Of a stretch of DNA of 64,000 nucleotides, positions 48,581 to 59,705 are shown one piece after another (position 1 is the first letter of the stretch; the number at the start of each line of letters is the position of its first letter). The stretch spans positions 744,001 through 808,000 of the forward strand of contig JADNRY010000007.1 in the NCBI GenBank assembly GCA_015501585.1, written 5' to 3'. The notes beneath the pieces are model-generated. The model saw only the letters and a list, made by a program, of their open reading frames with translations. It searched no databases and had not been told where the DNA came from. Source of the stretch: Rhodocollybia butyracea. Its lineage: Eukaryota > Basidiomycota > Agaricomycetes > Agaricales > Omphalotaceae. The translations under genes were made by a program, and so were the position numbers.

Positions 48581-50722
48581 TCAAGTTTCCATCGCAGCCT
48601 TCTGGAGCGCGCGCGCTGCAAAATATCGTACATCAGCATCCTGATCCCCTTTCTGCTGTTCCAAAACAGGGATGATCCTCTGCTGTACAAACGCTTTCCC
48701 CTCAGGTGTGTTTCCATAAGTAGTAGCGAGAACTTCGAGGGATTTGGAAACGTTGAAGCGAATGTTTGGGATAGGATCCGAAGCAAGTTGAAGAAGAGAT
48801 TCGACAATCTCCGAGCGTACAATCTCGAGATTTAGAGATGGCATAATAATCTAGGAGACAATGAGAAGGATGCTCATGGAAAGTGGAGTAGAAAAGAAAA
48901 AAGACGAACTGTAATCGCCTGGACCGTTGTCATTCTGAATAGATAGTTCGGATGCTGGCCCATGCCCATCACTTTCGGAACGATTGAAGAGCGGGACCAC
49001 TCCACACCGAAGACATCTGTTAAATTCTTCAAATTGAGCGTGGCGGCCTCACGGATGCTGTAGACGGTGTCTCCCAACCATGACATGCAGAGATTACCCA
49101 GCTGCTCGTCAAAGAACGGCTTTCCAAGCTGTTTAGCGAGTGGCGGGATATACTCAATTATCGCTTGGCGTACGCGCCACGACTTGTCCTCTGCAAGTTC
49201 TACGATCGCAGGTAAGAGATTCTCGGACAAGAGCTCGATGCCAATGACTACAATTCTTTTATTCAGTATTCATTAAAGCGGGCAGAAAGTGTAACGCGCA
49301 CCGTTATTGACAGTTTCCAGTTTACTGATGACGTTGAGCCGTACTTCTGGGAAATCATCCTTCAAAAGTTGAAGGAATAGAGGTAGTAGGTGTTCGATAG
49401 TTGATTCACGTCCCAGGAGAGGGGCAAGACCACTAATCTGCATGGCAAGGGCTGCGCGTACATGCTGAGAAGCGTCTTGAGAGAGGTCGCGAACACAGGG
49501 CACAATGCGCGCAAGGATAACTTCCTTCTCCAACAAGTCGGAAAATCCTACAGTAAAAATTAGATAAAACAGCTTTTATCAGAATGACAAGTCTTACCTG
49601 GAACTTGAGAAGAAGCTGCAGTCCGAACTTCAGCCTCGTTGTCTTTGAGCAACTGGACGAATTGACCAATAAGCTCTTCGCGAGTAATTTCTTTACCGAC
49701 GGCTTTGGCAAGCTAAGGAAGTATTTAACACGAGGCATCATCGTTCAGTAGCACATGCAACAAACCTCATTGAAATGCGTCGCCGCCATGTAGCGGACTC
49801 GCCAGCTCTTATCGCCAATGCTGTGGCGCATCTGCTTCAACAGCTGCTCCTTCACCTCCGATTGTTTTAGCTTTCCGGCGATGGCGATAAGGTCCTCCAC
49901 CGTTAGTAGACGAACTGAATCCTGGTCATCACCTTCTAATCGGCGATAGATTGGAAGGGCATCGGATAAGATATGTGGGTCAGAGAACTTGAGAAGGAGG
50001 GGCTGCGAAGAATGATCAGCATTGAACGACCGTGATAAAATAACTTACACCAAGCCATTTCGCAGCGGCTCTACGGACCATGGGAGTATCATCAGAGCCC
50101 AATGCAGCGAATCCCTTGCGCAGATCGTCTTGAATAGCTGGTGAAACTCTGTCATAGACAGAAGGATATAGAGCAGCAGAAGAAGTCCGCGAAGTGAACC
50201 ATTCTGCTCCGGACAGACGCTTCAACAATGGGATACAGTATTCTTCAATCTGGACCGTAGACAGAATAGCGGCGATTTTGGTGATTGATTCAGCTGCCTG
50301 TGTGTCCATGAGAGACCTGAAAAGAACACAAAGGACAAAATGAGACGCACCTTGTCCCGAACAAGAGTTTCCTCCACCGACGACAGATTTTCCAACGGCC
50401 CAAGCAAAAGATGTGCGTACTCCTTGCCACCGATGTACTGCTCGAAATCCCTGCCCAACTCCTCAGCCAGTGCCAGAAGAACTTCATCTTCATCATCAAT
50501 TGAATCCTGAAGAAACGGCACCAACTCGTCGCGCGCACGATCTGGACCCAAGGCAAGAGCGATGGTTGGAATGCTGTGGATGGCATTTAACCGCAGCTGA
50601 ACATCCTCAGAACGAAGCTCATCCATAAGAATGGCTATCGGGGCAATCTGCAAAGAAATTCATAATGAGAATGCAGAATGGCCAAAATCTCAAATGAGAC
50701 CAACATCATCGACCTGCTCCAT
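48581..50722 (-). CDS. TPD3: PP2A scaffold subunit A (HEAT-repeat protein)
   Basis: The 65-kDa regulatory A subunit of protein phosphatase 2A, which bridges catalytic C and variable B subunits. The first coding exon is short (50722, MEQVDD); after the intron come [40 protein letters not shown] and successive HEAT repeats, including [125 protein letters not shown] and [15 protein letters not shown], to the stop at 48581. The repeats cover the expected ~590 residues, so it looks complete. Eight or so short GT-AG introns interrupt it. Confidence 0.94.
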
Positions 50723-52890
50723 GATATCGTTCGATGTTTGTTAAATTTTTCAAGAGAGTTCCAAAAGAAGTCAGAAGACGGCTTGGTGGATAAAAGAAGA
50801 AGTGAATAGTGTACAGATTCGGGCCAGTTGAGTGTTTTGTTTTCGTTGGTAAGAAAGACTCAGAGACAACTGATTTGCCACATGACAGTCGTTTATTATT
50901 TTCGCCCTCGGAAGATTGAGATCTGATACTTGTCTACAACGTACTAACAACTACTTATACTTTACAGTCAAAGGAAGAGCATACACGCAAAGTAAGAACA
51001 TCCGTTAATCCAACAAACGTTGGAGCAGAGTATCTCCGCGAAGGAGATATACTTTGAAAAATTGAGCAGAAAACCGACGCAATCCACAAAAGGTTCACGC
51101 GGACATTCTACGACGACTAAAAAGTCGAAGTAGATGCTGCAAACCCTCCGAACCATACAGCGTCCGAACGAACGACCCAAAGGCCCTCCGCCGAAACACA
51201 GCGCAGTTCGAAGGGCATCAAATATCAGAACGAATCTGCATATGTGTGCTGCTCGTGTCTTTTATCCGCATGTGCAATAGTATACTGCTCGTGTCATAGA
51301 TGCATTATTTATTCGGTTTGTTATCATGATTTGGGTTTAGATTTGGGTTTTAGCCTATGCGGCTCAAGTATCTGTTTTCCATCATGTCTTGTCGGCATCT
51401 TGCACAAGACCTTGGGGCACAATGAATGCACCGAAACACCGATAGACGAAGAAACCTCCTCGTATGTTCCATTAGCTAGAAGGTTTGTGCAAGGGCCTTT
51501 CTTTGTGATCTTTATGTGATAGATGAAGATTCCACTGTGACGACGTCCAATTGCAGAAATAGGGGAAAGGTATTTTGGTCACTTATCGCCAGTTCCACCC
51601 CAGTCACCGTGGTGCGCGTAAATGGTGTACGCACAGGAACAGCCGATAGACAGACAAGTGTCTGACTTCGTGCGGTCCATTCCACAATCTGAAAGGCAGG
51701 ATTTCGCAATTCTTTTTCTTTGGTAAGAGCATCATAGTAACGGTTATAGCCATCCATGAGTTTATTCGCTTTGGGATTTTGTTATTGTTATTGCCAAGTA
51801 GTAGCCTGTAGCAGCGCAAAACGACAAGCGGATTCGATGAAGAACAAATTGGATAGTGCGATGCTGACGGTCATGAGCACAAGATCATCGAGAGGCTGTT
51901 CAATGAAAAGTGCGACATGAGGTGTTTAACCAGGTTTATGGGGGCGAGCGAACGAAAGGAAGAAAACAAAAGAGACCCCTAAAGTTGGGTCGCTTTATAT
52001 ACAGCATTGTTTATGTAAGCGGCTCCAGTGGTCGGCAGTCTTCAAGTACTTGCATTGACTTGCATTATATGTTCATCCGAGGATTGAACAAAACGGAAGC
52101 ATATGAACTTGTTTGTGAGATTCCCAATAGCCGAAAAGATAAAGTTAAACTACAGTTAACGACATGATAGTAAAGAGAGAAAGATGTAAAGGGATTGTAC
52201 TTACACGCGAAAAACGCTGGGAAAACTATTGGCTCGTCATGTCTGGAAAACCCGAACCTCGGACCTTCTCCTCAATCTCAAATAAAGTGGAGCTGCAAAG
52301 ACATTTGTTGGTATGATGATGATTCGGATAAGAGCAACATCGTCGTGTGAAGCCAACGAAGCCATTCGTAGTGTGAAGTAGAATGGAGGCGCTATGTTGA
52401 TGAACAAAGTGACCTTGTGAGTCAGATATACGACTTACAAACGTTGAACTGGTCCAAAACGTATTGCGAGCCTGATGAGTTGAATGGGGAGGATATCAAA
52501 ACGTACAGACGAATAAAGACAGTTTGCTAAATAAAAACATAATCTAGATTTCCCCCAGCCCCCAGTGGCCACGAGACCGCGAGTCTTCGGGTGACGACTG
52601 CCAGTAAGCTAACACAATTAAAGCAAGAGCGACCGTCCCATATATAGGGGAGTTCTCACACGTACAGGCAAGAGATAAGCAATGCGACGGATGGTCTCGT
52701 TGGAAGGATGAATGTAACTACCTGCCCTGCATATTAGCCTACCTATCAATACACGTATCCCCACTGATAAGTCTCGTGTATCGGTCCGACGAAATGTTGC
52801 CAGATCCAGCCTGTGGGCTGCCGCTGGTACGCGGTAACTTGAGCAGGGTAACATCACACCAGATCCACAACCACTGCGATCTGCAAAAAG
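50723..52890. other. long intergenic region, no gene seen
   Basis: Contains the PP2A promoter and about 2 kb with only short unsupported ORFs on both strands (for example 51244-51519 plus, 51757-51512 minus). No repeats with the rest of the window were recognised. Confidence 0.4.
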
Positions 52891-53431
52891 TGCTCATACA
52901 TATTTAAGTCGCTCACAGCTGAAACGCAAGCTTCCTCTTGTCTCTCTCTTTTTTTTCTTTCAACTTGAGAAAAAAATTGAATTCCAGACCCAGAGGTATG
53001 TAACGCCTCCACTTCTGCCTACCCCCCTCACCATTCTGATAACAGCCGGCCACGCCCTACGCGCGCGGCCCAATTCCTTTGGTGTTGTACGCCAATTACC
53101 TTATCTTATCAATTGATAAGATATTATTTCTATTCCTATTCAGTTTGTCTACTTAAGTACCGTACAATTAGCTAATTACGCTAGTTCTTTCGCACCTTGA
53201 GTACACAATCGCATAGCTTTTGTAGTGTTCACGCGTGCGACCTAAGGACTCTGGCCACCGGCCCTTACAAGGTATGTCCTTATAAGTTCTATGACCACGG
53301 TGTGCCTACTCTAGATGCTCATCAAAAACATGCATTAGTTCTGCTGGTTCAGTCTCTCGCTCGAATACAGCTTGCTGGTCAAGCTGCGCGCATGCATGCA
53401 TTCCTCGAGATACTTGAAACAATTCTCAAGA
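52891..53431 (+). promoter_or_regulatory. putative promoter and 5' leader with GATA palindrome
   Basis: A TATA-like catatttaag (about 52898) is followed by a pyrimidine-rich tract (52931-52962) and a GTATGT donor-like site after ccagag (about 52997), suggesting a leader exon and intron. A perfect 22-bp palindrome at 53102-53123 contains four GATA cores (two TATCTTATC arms). Which transcript they serve is uncertain; the nearest downstream start is 53432. Confidence 0.35.
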
Positions 53432-53827
53432 ATGCGTGCTGCCCTTCTCCTCTTTATACTTCTAGCTAGCTCTATGCTAGCTGTGTGCATACCAGTGCCA
53501 ACAGGTGAGTCACTCAACAAGGGTGGAAAAAGAGTTAGAGCTGGTGGTAACCGTCCAGCCACTGGCAGGCCGCTGAAAAAAGCCTTCAAAGAAAATCGAC
53601 TCGAGGCTCCAGGTGTGGACTACTACGAAGTAGATTTCAAGTTCAAAACAAGTATGTACACTGGCTTAGATTGAGACCAAGACTAAATTTCCGAAGTCCC
53701 AGCTACGCGCCGTACGGCATCTAAGCCTAAGCCTAAACCAGTTGCAAAATGTGTAAGTGTTTACTGAATAATCATGTATACCTCAAATTCAAATCTTGCC
53801 AGACTGTGACCTTCATTAAACAGAGAA

Positions 53828-54390
53828 CAAGTTACAAGTCCTGAATGTAATGAAGGCTTGTCCTTATGGCCGGTTTTGCGTGGGAATTTTGTCCCAATTG
53901 GGGCTGATCTTGCCCAAATTTGGGAGAATTGTTTCACCATATTTAGAAATGTCAAAGCGCCCGTCATGTGACTCCGTGGATTTATCGGTGTTCCCATTTT
54001 CGCTTACGCCGCTTACCATCACACTGCTTCCTTTGTGTGCTGCTGCAAATTTCAAAAGTACACTTGAACCCTACCCTAAGCTTTTTGATACTTAATTGCC
54101 AAGTGCAAACCTCTTGCCATGTGGGGTCGACTGCAGTTATCAGTGCCTGCCAGAGGTTAAACAAGCAATTTCCGCTTAAAGTCCTGATTTTCTGACAATC
54201 CTTGCACTGAGTCAGTGTTTGTTATTGACTTTTCAGAATCTCAGGCTGATTCCACAGCATGGACCTTTTACTGGATGCACTGGGATTATTGTTACCTTTG
54301 CCATACTTATGAAATCTCAAACTAGCATCTTGCAGGACTCGTACCTGCCACACGCTTGGCGTGGTGGCCCATGCTCGCAAGTACAATCAC
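53828..54390 (-). mobile_element. SINE-like composite insertion
   Basis: Absent from the homologous position of domain unit 2 (57395-57418). Its left part (53833-54050) is dispersed repeat B, inverted relative to 2430-2650; its right end read on the minus strand carries the tRNA T-arm-like repeat shared with 1684-1745, plus a palindrome CACGC-CAA-GCGTG. It may be two nested small elements. Target duplication was not identified. Confidence 0.55.
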
Positions 54391-54609
54391 TGGCTTGGAA
54401 ACCCAGACTCAATTTCTAGAAGATTAGCAAGCCCGTGAACTCGCTACAGCGATTGATAGTGCCATGGGCTCTTTGGTTCGTATGCTCTACAACTTCAGAG
54501 GTTCATGGCCACCATCAAAATAGTTGCGCAAGTGGAATATGATTTATTTTGTAGTCACCGAAGACTTGTCGGAAGAAACTTGGTTTGGATGGGCAGCAAA
54601 AGGACGTGA

Positions 54610-54726
54610 TGTCAAGAAGTGAACCATTTATATAGTCTGGGAAGCATATCAGGTCAGACCTGATATTGTGGCCTTTTGGTCCAGTTGGAGCGCATGGTTG
54701 TCTTTCCAGAGTCATGTGACTTTACA
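54610..54726. repeat. TRIM left LTR (117 bp)
   Basis: Carries a perfect hairpin ATATCAGGTC-A-GACCTGATAT at 54646-54666, also present in the right LTR. Confidence 0.85.
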
Positions 54727-55011
54727 GAATATCAGGTCTGCCCGGTCACCGGTTCAATCCTGCGAGAGGTCAAGCAGGCTCTTGCCCATGTGGCTGAGGG
54801 ATCAGTGATGGTCCCGGGGCCAGCTATATAAATGGTTTATGTCATCAACCCAGTAGTATGGGTACCAATGAGAGCTTGATGGTTGGCTTTGGGGGTTGCA
54901 TATCATATGGCTGGGCGGATTAAATGATAACTGAGTACATTTAATTGACTGACGGGTGTGTAGCTGCATGTCAAGCATCTCGAGGGCTCGATGCACTGAA
55001 GGGGGATGTAC

Positions 55012-55128
55012 TGTCAAGAAGTGAACCATTTATATAGTCTGGGAAGCATATCAGGTCAGACCTGATATTGTGGCCTTTTGGTCCAGTTGGAGCGCATGGT
55101 TGTCTTTCCAGAGTCATGTGACTTTACA
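55012..55128. repeat. TRIM right LTR (117 bp)
   Basis: By eye identical to the left LTR, implying a recent insertion relative to the other elements in the window. Confidence 0.85.
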
Positions 55129-55374
55129 CGTGAGCATTCACTCCTGGATCTGGTTTTTCTTGCGTTCCTCATATATGCTTTGCTAGCTAATTTTGGAGCG
55201 CATTGGAGAATAAAAAATAGTCTTGGGGCGATGTATGCTGCCGTTAGCTCCGGCGACCGAGGGGCAACCCAGGAAAAGTTTGAAGCCCTTGAGGAACCTC
55301 CACACTCAGATGATAATGTCAGGGAGCGAAAGGAGCGGAAAGAATGGGAAGAGGGTTTGGATATGTTTGACCGT

Positions 55375-57204
55375 TATTTGGGTATTTACGTGTAGGTACT
55401 ATAAAACAACCTAACAAAAACACTACCGCACCTAACCAGACTATCAATATGTAAGGGAGCGAGGGCGGGTTGTCAGAGATTCCCCGAGGGAAAGTCTTGT
55501 AATATCGGATGTACGCGCGCGACTGCTCCAGGTCCAAGACTGTAGCGCTAATGTGGGTAACTAAGCTTAGACAACTCTTAGAACTAAGTCGAGAGAAGCC
55601 TAGTTGAGTGTACGAGTGTACGAGGGAACCAGGTGTGTATGTCCAAATCAATTAACCAAAACCAAAACCAATACAACGAAACTAAGATTCTCCTAGGCAA
55701 ACTCTGGCTCTAGCTAGAATAGTAATCTCGAGGTTTGTCAACAACCCTAGGCAAACTCTGGCACTAGCTGCTGTGACGCCGTAAAGTCCTTGACCAAACT
55801 CTGGGCCAAGCTATAATATTGTGAGTGAACTTAATCACTAGGAACTCGTACCACAATCTTAGTGGCTCGTCTAACTTCGTGAAGAAGTCAACTAAGGAAC
55901 CCTCACTCTGGAGCCGAATAATCCCTTACTAGAAGCCGTCCCCTCTAAGGAAGCAACTAGATTTGAGTTGATCTGGAGTTCAAGAGAACTCTACACACTT
56001 AAATTCGATCAAGATATAAATGGGCTTTGTGAAGCGCGTGAAGTTTATTACTTTCTTAAGATAACCAAGTCAGGAGGCATCACGCTACTGATCCCGTGGG
56101 GACGTTCTACAGAGCACTGGTCTTAGCAGTCAAGTCGATGGCAAGAAACTTGTCTTATTGAATAAATATATCTGGCTTATATACTGAGTAGAGAGAGTTT
56201 AATACGAAAAATAGATGAAACAGATACGGAGAGAGACGGAAAGAGAGTGGAACAGAGGAATCTGGCTCGGAAAGGAAACTCCAGCCTATATATGGTACAC
56301 ACGATAAAGAAATAGTCCATTCTTGGGTATATATCAGAGGTAAAATATGATTTCGTGAGGATTAACATAGTTTTAGAGTGTTTTGATCCGAGCGAGGTTT
56401 CTCCGATTACTCCACAATTCTCCGGGGTCAGGAGTACCTTTACGCTTCATGATCACTCGCCGCCCGGTTTCCCTTGGGTGAGTTTCATTCTATTCCTTGG
56501 ATAGTTCTGTCCATCCTGAGTGTGATTAACATTCTCTTGAGAAGGCCTGTTATCTAGCTTTCCAACGACACCACTTATGATAATCTCGAGCAACTGCGCT
56601 GAGTATGTACAAGTGATTCCCGATAGTCGGCTTTAACGGATAAGACCTTCCGTGTATGATTTCTAAGATCAAATGTTTCGATTTGCCAAGGCTATCCCGG
56701 CACGTAGCTTTCCATAGGACCGCTAAGCATGTTTCTACCGTCCTCCCGGTTGCGACCGGTGCCGCGAATAGATCTCTATGGTTTCCTCGGGATTGTTCTG
56801 GTCCATTGTTACGGACTGTAAAGTCCACATCTTAACATAGCTCGTTGGGGGTCTTAGTGCGAGGGATGCCTTCCCTCATAATTCCTTCCCTCGAGTAACG
56901 CGTTGGCTTAGTACTTATCCCGCTTCGAGATGTCCTGTAGTTTAGAGAGTCTACACTCTTTGGGTATAACTAGATTGACGATCTAGCGTTACATCTCCGG
57001 GCAGCCCAGGTATCCTCGCTAGCTTGGCTCTAGGCTACGCTTGTGGGCGTACCTTCACGGCTCGCTGAGTATTATTGTTAAGTTCTTTGCCTTGGCAACA
57101 GCTATCATGCTCGGGCTCCGTATAACTCTCTTATTGCATTGTATAACACGTACAAAGTGTCAAAATGTACGGTTACACGCCTTAGGCCAATTTTAGGCCT
57201 AATA
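55375..57204. mobile_element. unclassified TATT...AATA element, copy 2 (1,830 bp)
   Basis: Colinear with 10583-12611 except for a 199-bp shortfall at a short atca microhomology near 56667. The termini are the same. The flanks are CCGT (55371-55374) and CTGT (57205-57208), a 4-bp duplication with one CpG-to-TpG change. The insertion splits codons of the host gene: DMFDR on the left and NFMKGNP on the right are in frame when one duplication copy is discounted. Confidence 0.85.
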
Positions 57205-58181
57205 CTGTAACTTTATGAAGGGCAATCCTTCTTCTTCTCCTCCTGGAATGGACGTGATTGATATCGATGAAGGATCATCCTCCTCCTCTTCAAACATTGC
57301 CAAGCCAGAGAGGCATAAACATGTAAGTGTTTACTAGTTGATCGTCTACGCCTCATACCCACATCTTGCCAGACTGTGCACTTCATCAAAGACAGAACAG
57401 ATACAACCACTAGCTCAGAAACCCAGGACACTAAGTTTCCACTCAATTTCTCCACCCGTCCCCTCTCTACTGCGATCAATCATGCCATGGGCTCTTTGGG
57501 TTTGATAACCTACAAAGGTAAATGGGCACCATTGAAAGATCGGGGCATGGTTTATTTCATAGTCACCGAAGAGGGGAGTGAATCATGTTTTGGGTGGGCA
57601 GCAAACGGTAGTGAGTAATCATTCCTCTGGTTTTCTTGTGTTGCTCATATGCCTTGCTAGCTCTCTTTGGATGGACCAGCAGGAAACATGAGAAGGTGAG
57701 AGCAAAAAAGTTGATGACATATGCTGCCGTTAGTTTCGGCGACCCAAAAACCCAGAGAGAGTTTAAAGCCCATGTGGAGCCTCCACACTCAGATGAAGAT
57801 GATCCCGTGCACAGCAACCGAGAAGAATGGGAAAAGATCTCGCTTATTTTTGACAAGTACTTCATGAAGGGCCATACTCTTCCTTCAACTCCATCTCCTC
57901 CGTCTCCTCCTGGAATGAATGTAGTTGATCATGACAGACCATGGCCACCCTCTCCCGCCGCGTCCAACTTGAACTTCTGGTGGGATAGATTAGAACCTCT
58001 TAGATCGTTTAACGAGAACTTCATGAAGAACCATGCTCCTGCTTCTCCGTCTCCTGCTCCTCCTGCTCCCGGAATGAATGTAACTAATGTCGATAAAAGA
58101 CCTTCCTCCTCTTCCTCCTCCGCCTTCTCCGAGAGCGACTTCTGGGATAAATTAGGTCCTCTGGGATTCCCCCCGACGTAA

Positions 58182-58316
58182 CGTACTTGTATTAGGCGTA
58201 CATAATAGTCCAACTCCCTCTGTATTTTGGATAGCTCTTCCTAACATGAATGGCTGACTTGATACGTTTGCGAAACAAAGCATAAAATAGTGTATTTCGA
58301 CCATACGAGTATATAG
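58182..58316. other. 3' flank of the duplicated-domain gene
   Basis: Short non-coding spacer up to the foldback element. Confidence 0.4.
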
Positions 58317-58721
58317 ATAACCAGACACCTTCACACTCGCAACGTAAAGCTCACACTCACAATGCCGTAAAGCTCACGCTCACACTCAGTAATACTAATA
58401 CTCAATTACTTAATTTAAGAGCGCAAAATTTCGGGCCTGCCTCCGCTTCCCTCCCCTCCCTCGCTGCGCTCGGGGGGTCCCCCGAACCGGGAAGTCGTCA
58501 GCAGACACGCTAAAGCCTCGTTTTGCGCGCTGGACAATGTCCCGAACCCTAACCGCTAACCGCGCCTTCGGCGCACCTAACCCCTAACCCAACCCTAACC
58601 TCTAACCGCGCCTTCGGCGCACCTAGCCCTAACCCTAACCCGCCCACATTTGGCAGCGCTGAATGTGAGCATTACGGCATTACTTGAATGTGAGTGTGAG
58701 CAGGCGAAGGTGTCCAGTTAT
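58317..58721. mobile_element. foldback/MITE-like element with telomere-like core
   Basis: Imperfect inverted repeats of about 65 bp bound the 405-bp element: the left arm begins ATAACCAGACACCTTC and the right arm, read inverted, begins ATAACTGGACACCTTC; both continue with cactcac and aatgccgtaa blocks. The centre is GC-rich (58440-58530) and then holds CCCTAA-type repeats (58544-58642). The target duplication is unclear. It has no ORF. Confidence 0.6.
58544..58642. repeat. interstitial telomere-like repeats with paired hairpins
   Basis: Degenerate CCCTAA units, ending in CCCTAACCCTAACCC (58627-58641), alternate with two copies of the perfect hairpin GCGCC-TTC-GGCGC at 58562-58574 and 58608-58620, spaced 46 nt apart. 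TTAGGG is the usual fungal telomere unit. Confidence 0.75.
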
Positions 58722-58883
58722 AAGGGCACCGCGACCATACTTACACTTCTTCGAGATAGCAGACGTCAACTTAGGGCGAGTTGCTCGCTAAAGCAATAAA
58801 GCCAAGATTCAAAACACACTTTGATGAATGCATCGGCATTCATTCCACTATCCAGACGGAAGCGCACAGACGTTGTTCGAGTC

Positions 58884-59640
58884 CTACTGCTGATTGGCTT
58901 CGGTGCAGTCGCAGTCTTCCACTCGACCAGTTCGGTGATGGTCGTTGTGAATTTGAGTTATTTCGCGAGTCAAGTATGGAACGGTGTACATTAAGGATTC
59001 AATGATGCGATGGATGATAGCGTCGTACGAAACGATCCTCATATCAGCATGTCGATTTAAAGTCGGAGGTAATGGTGGGAAGTACATCTGTGCAATATGA
59101 CTGAGAGCAATTACCGCTCCACGACGGAAGACAGGACGCATTCCGATTACTATAGCCGATGGAGGTTGTTTTCTAAGCCTTGGAAGGGGAAGCATATATA
59201 TAAAAGACACTCATTATCAGCGAGCTCATCCCGTCCAGGTACTTCGAAGCGCGTGTCAGATGAGCACTTGCTCTGATAGAATCCTTCCAACAAATAAACT
59301 TGATACGATGGTGAAGGGATCAAGCCATTGATGAACTGCTGTTAGGTTGGCGTTTCCAAAAAGCATCTGTTATTTGAAGCGCACACTGAATATGAAAAAG
59401 ATAAGGGCTTACGTCGCACAGCGACGGAGAGACGAACATCCTGGAAACTAACGCCACCGCATAAGTCTCAATCACGCATTCGAGGGAAGAAGTGGGTCGG
59501 AATAAGAAGATCTCGTGTGGCGTGTATCTCGCGTTACAGGCAAAATCGTATGTAGTAAACCCACTTCACTCAAGCGTTTGAAAAACATTACATTCGCACC
59601 AAGTTTGGCTTCAGTCGCGAAGACAAATTCACAAAAGGAA
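58884..59640 (-). CDS. uncharacterised multi-exon gene
   Basis: Minus-strand coding-like exons in order are FACNARYTPHEIFLFRPTSS and ECVIETYAVALVSRMFVSPS (about 59545-59410), an intron GTAAGC...AACAG, NANLTAVHQWLDPFTIVSSL with FVGRILSEQ (about 59365-59270), and AIVIGMRPVFRRGAVIALSH, MRIVSYDAIIHRIIESLMYT, PYLTREITQ to the TAG at 58884. The junction near 59265-59205 does not keep frame in my reading, so there is an unrecognised intron or a frameshift. The 5' end is not defined. The amphipathic texture and codon use look real, but I recognise no family. Confidence 0.45.
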
Positions 59641-59705
59641 ACGTGAGCTGACCAGAGCTCGAGAATCTAGAGATTCAATCTATTTTGTGTGGTTTATCAT
59701 ATATT

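Larger units (their letters stand above)
54610..55128. mobile_element. TRIM-like miniature LTR element (519 bp)
   Basis: Two direct repeats of 117 bp (54610-54726 and 55012-55128) start TGTCAAGAAG and end TGACTTTACA, and look identical by eye. They flank a 285-bp non-coding interior. The whole is bordered by the 5-bp duplication CGTGA (54605-54609; 55129-55133). A purine run (gaagggggatg) lies just before the right repeat, fitting a polypurine tract for plus-strand orientation. A tRNA-like ggttcaatcctgc occurs in the interior. The termini, duplication and size match terminal-repeat retrotransposons in miniature; proteins must come from elsewhere. It sits exactly in the 5' splice site of an intron of the host gene. 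Confidence 0.85.
53432..58181 (+). pseudogene. secreted protein gene with duplicated domain, broken by three insertions
   Basis: Exon 1 starts at ATG 53432 with a signal peptide (AALLLFILLASSMLAVC) and VDYYEVDFKFKT. Two homologous domain units follow. Unit 1 pieces are TVTFIKQRT (53807), AIDSAMGSL (54449), WFGWAAKG (54582), AAVSSGDRGATQEKF (55235) and EEPPHSDDN (55300). Unit 2, uninterrupted, has TVHFIKDRT (57372), AINHAMGSLGLITYKGKW, YFIVTEEGSESCFGWAANG, intron, AAVSFGDPKTQREF and EPPHSDED, ending GPLGFPPT at 58181. The linker motif F-x-x-(N/Y)FMK...PPGM-(D/N)V occurs three times. Intron positions and phases match between units. Unit 1 is interrupted by a SINE-like block (about 53828-54390), a TRIM-like element in its intron donor, and the TATT element within codons, and has an in-frame TAG. 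Family unknown. Confidence 0.65.

Noticed and set aside
58544..58642. A true chromosome end
   Set aside because: Repeats are degenerate, short and flanked on both sides by unique sequence and genes, so they are interstitial.
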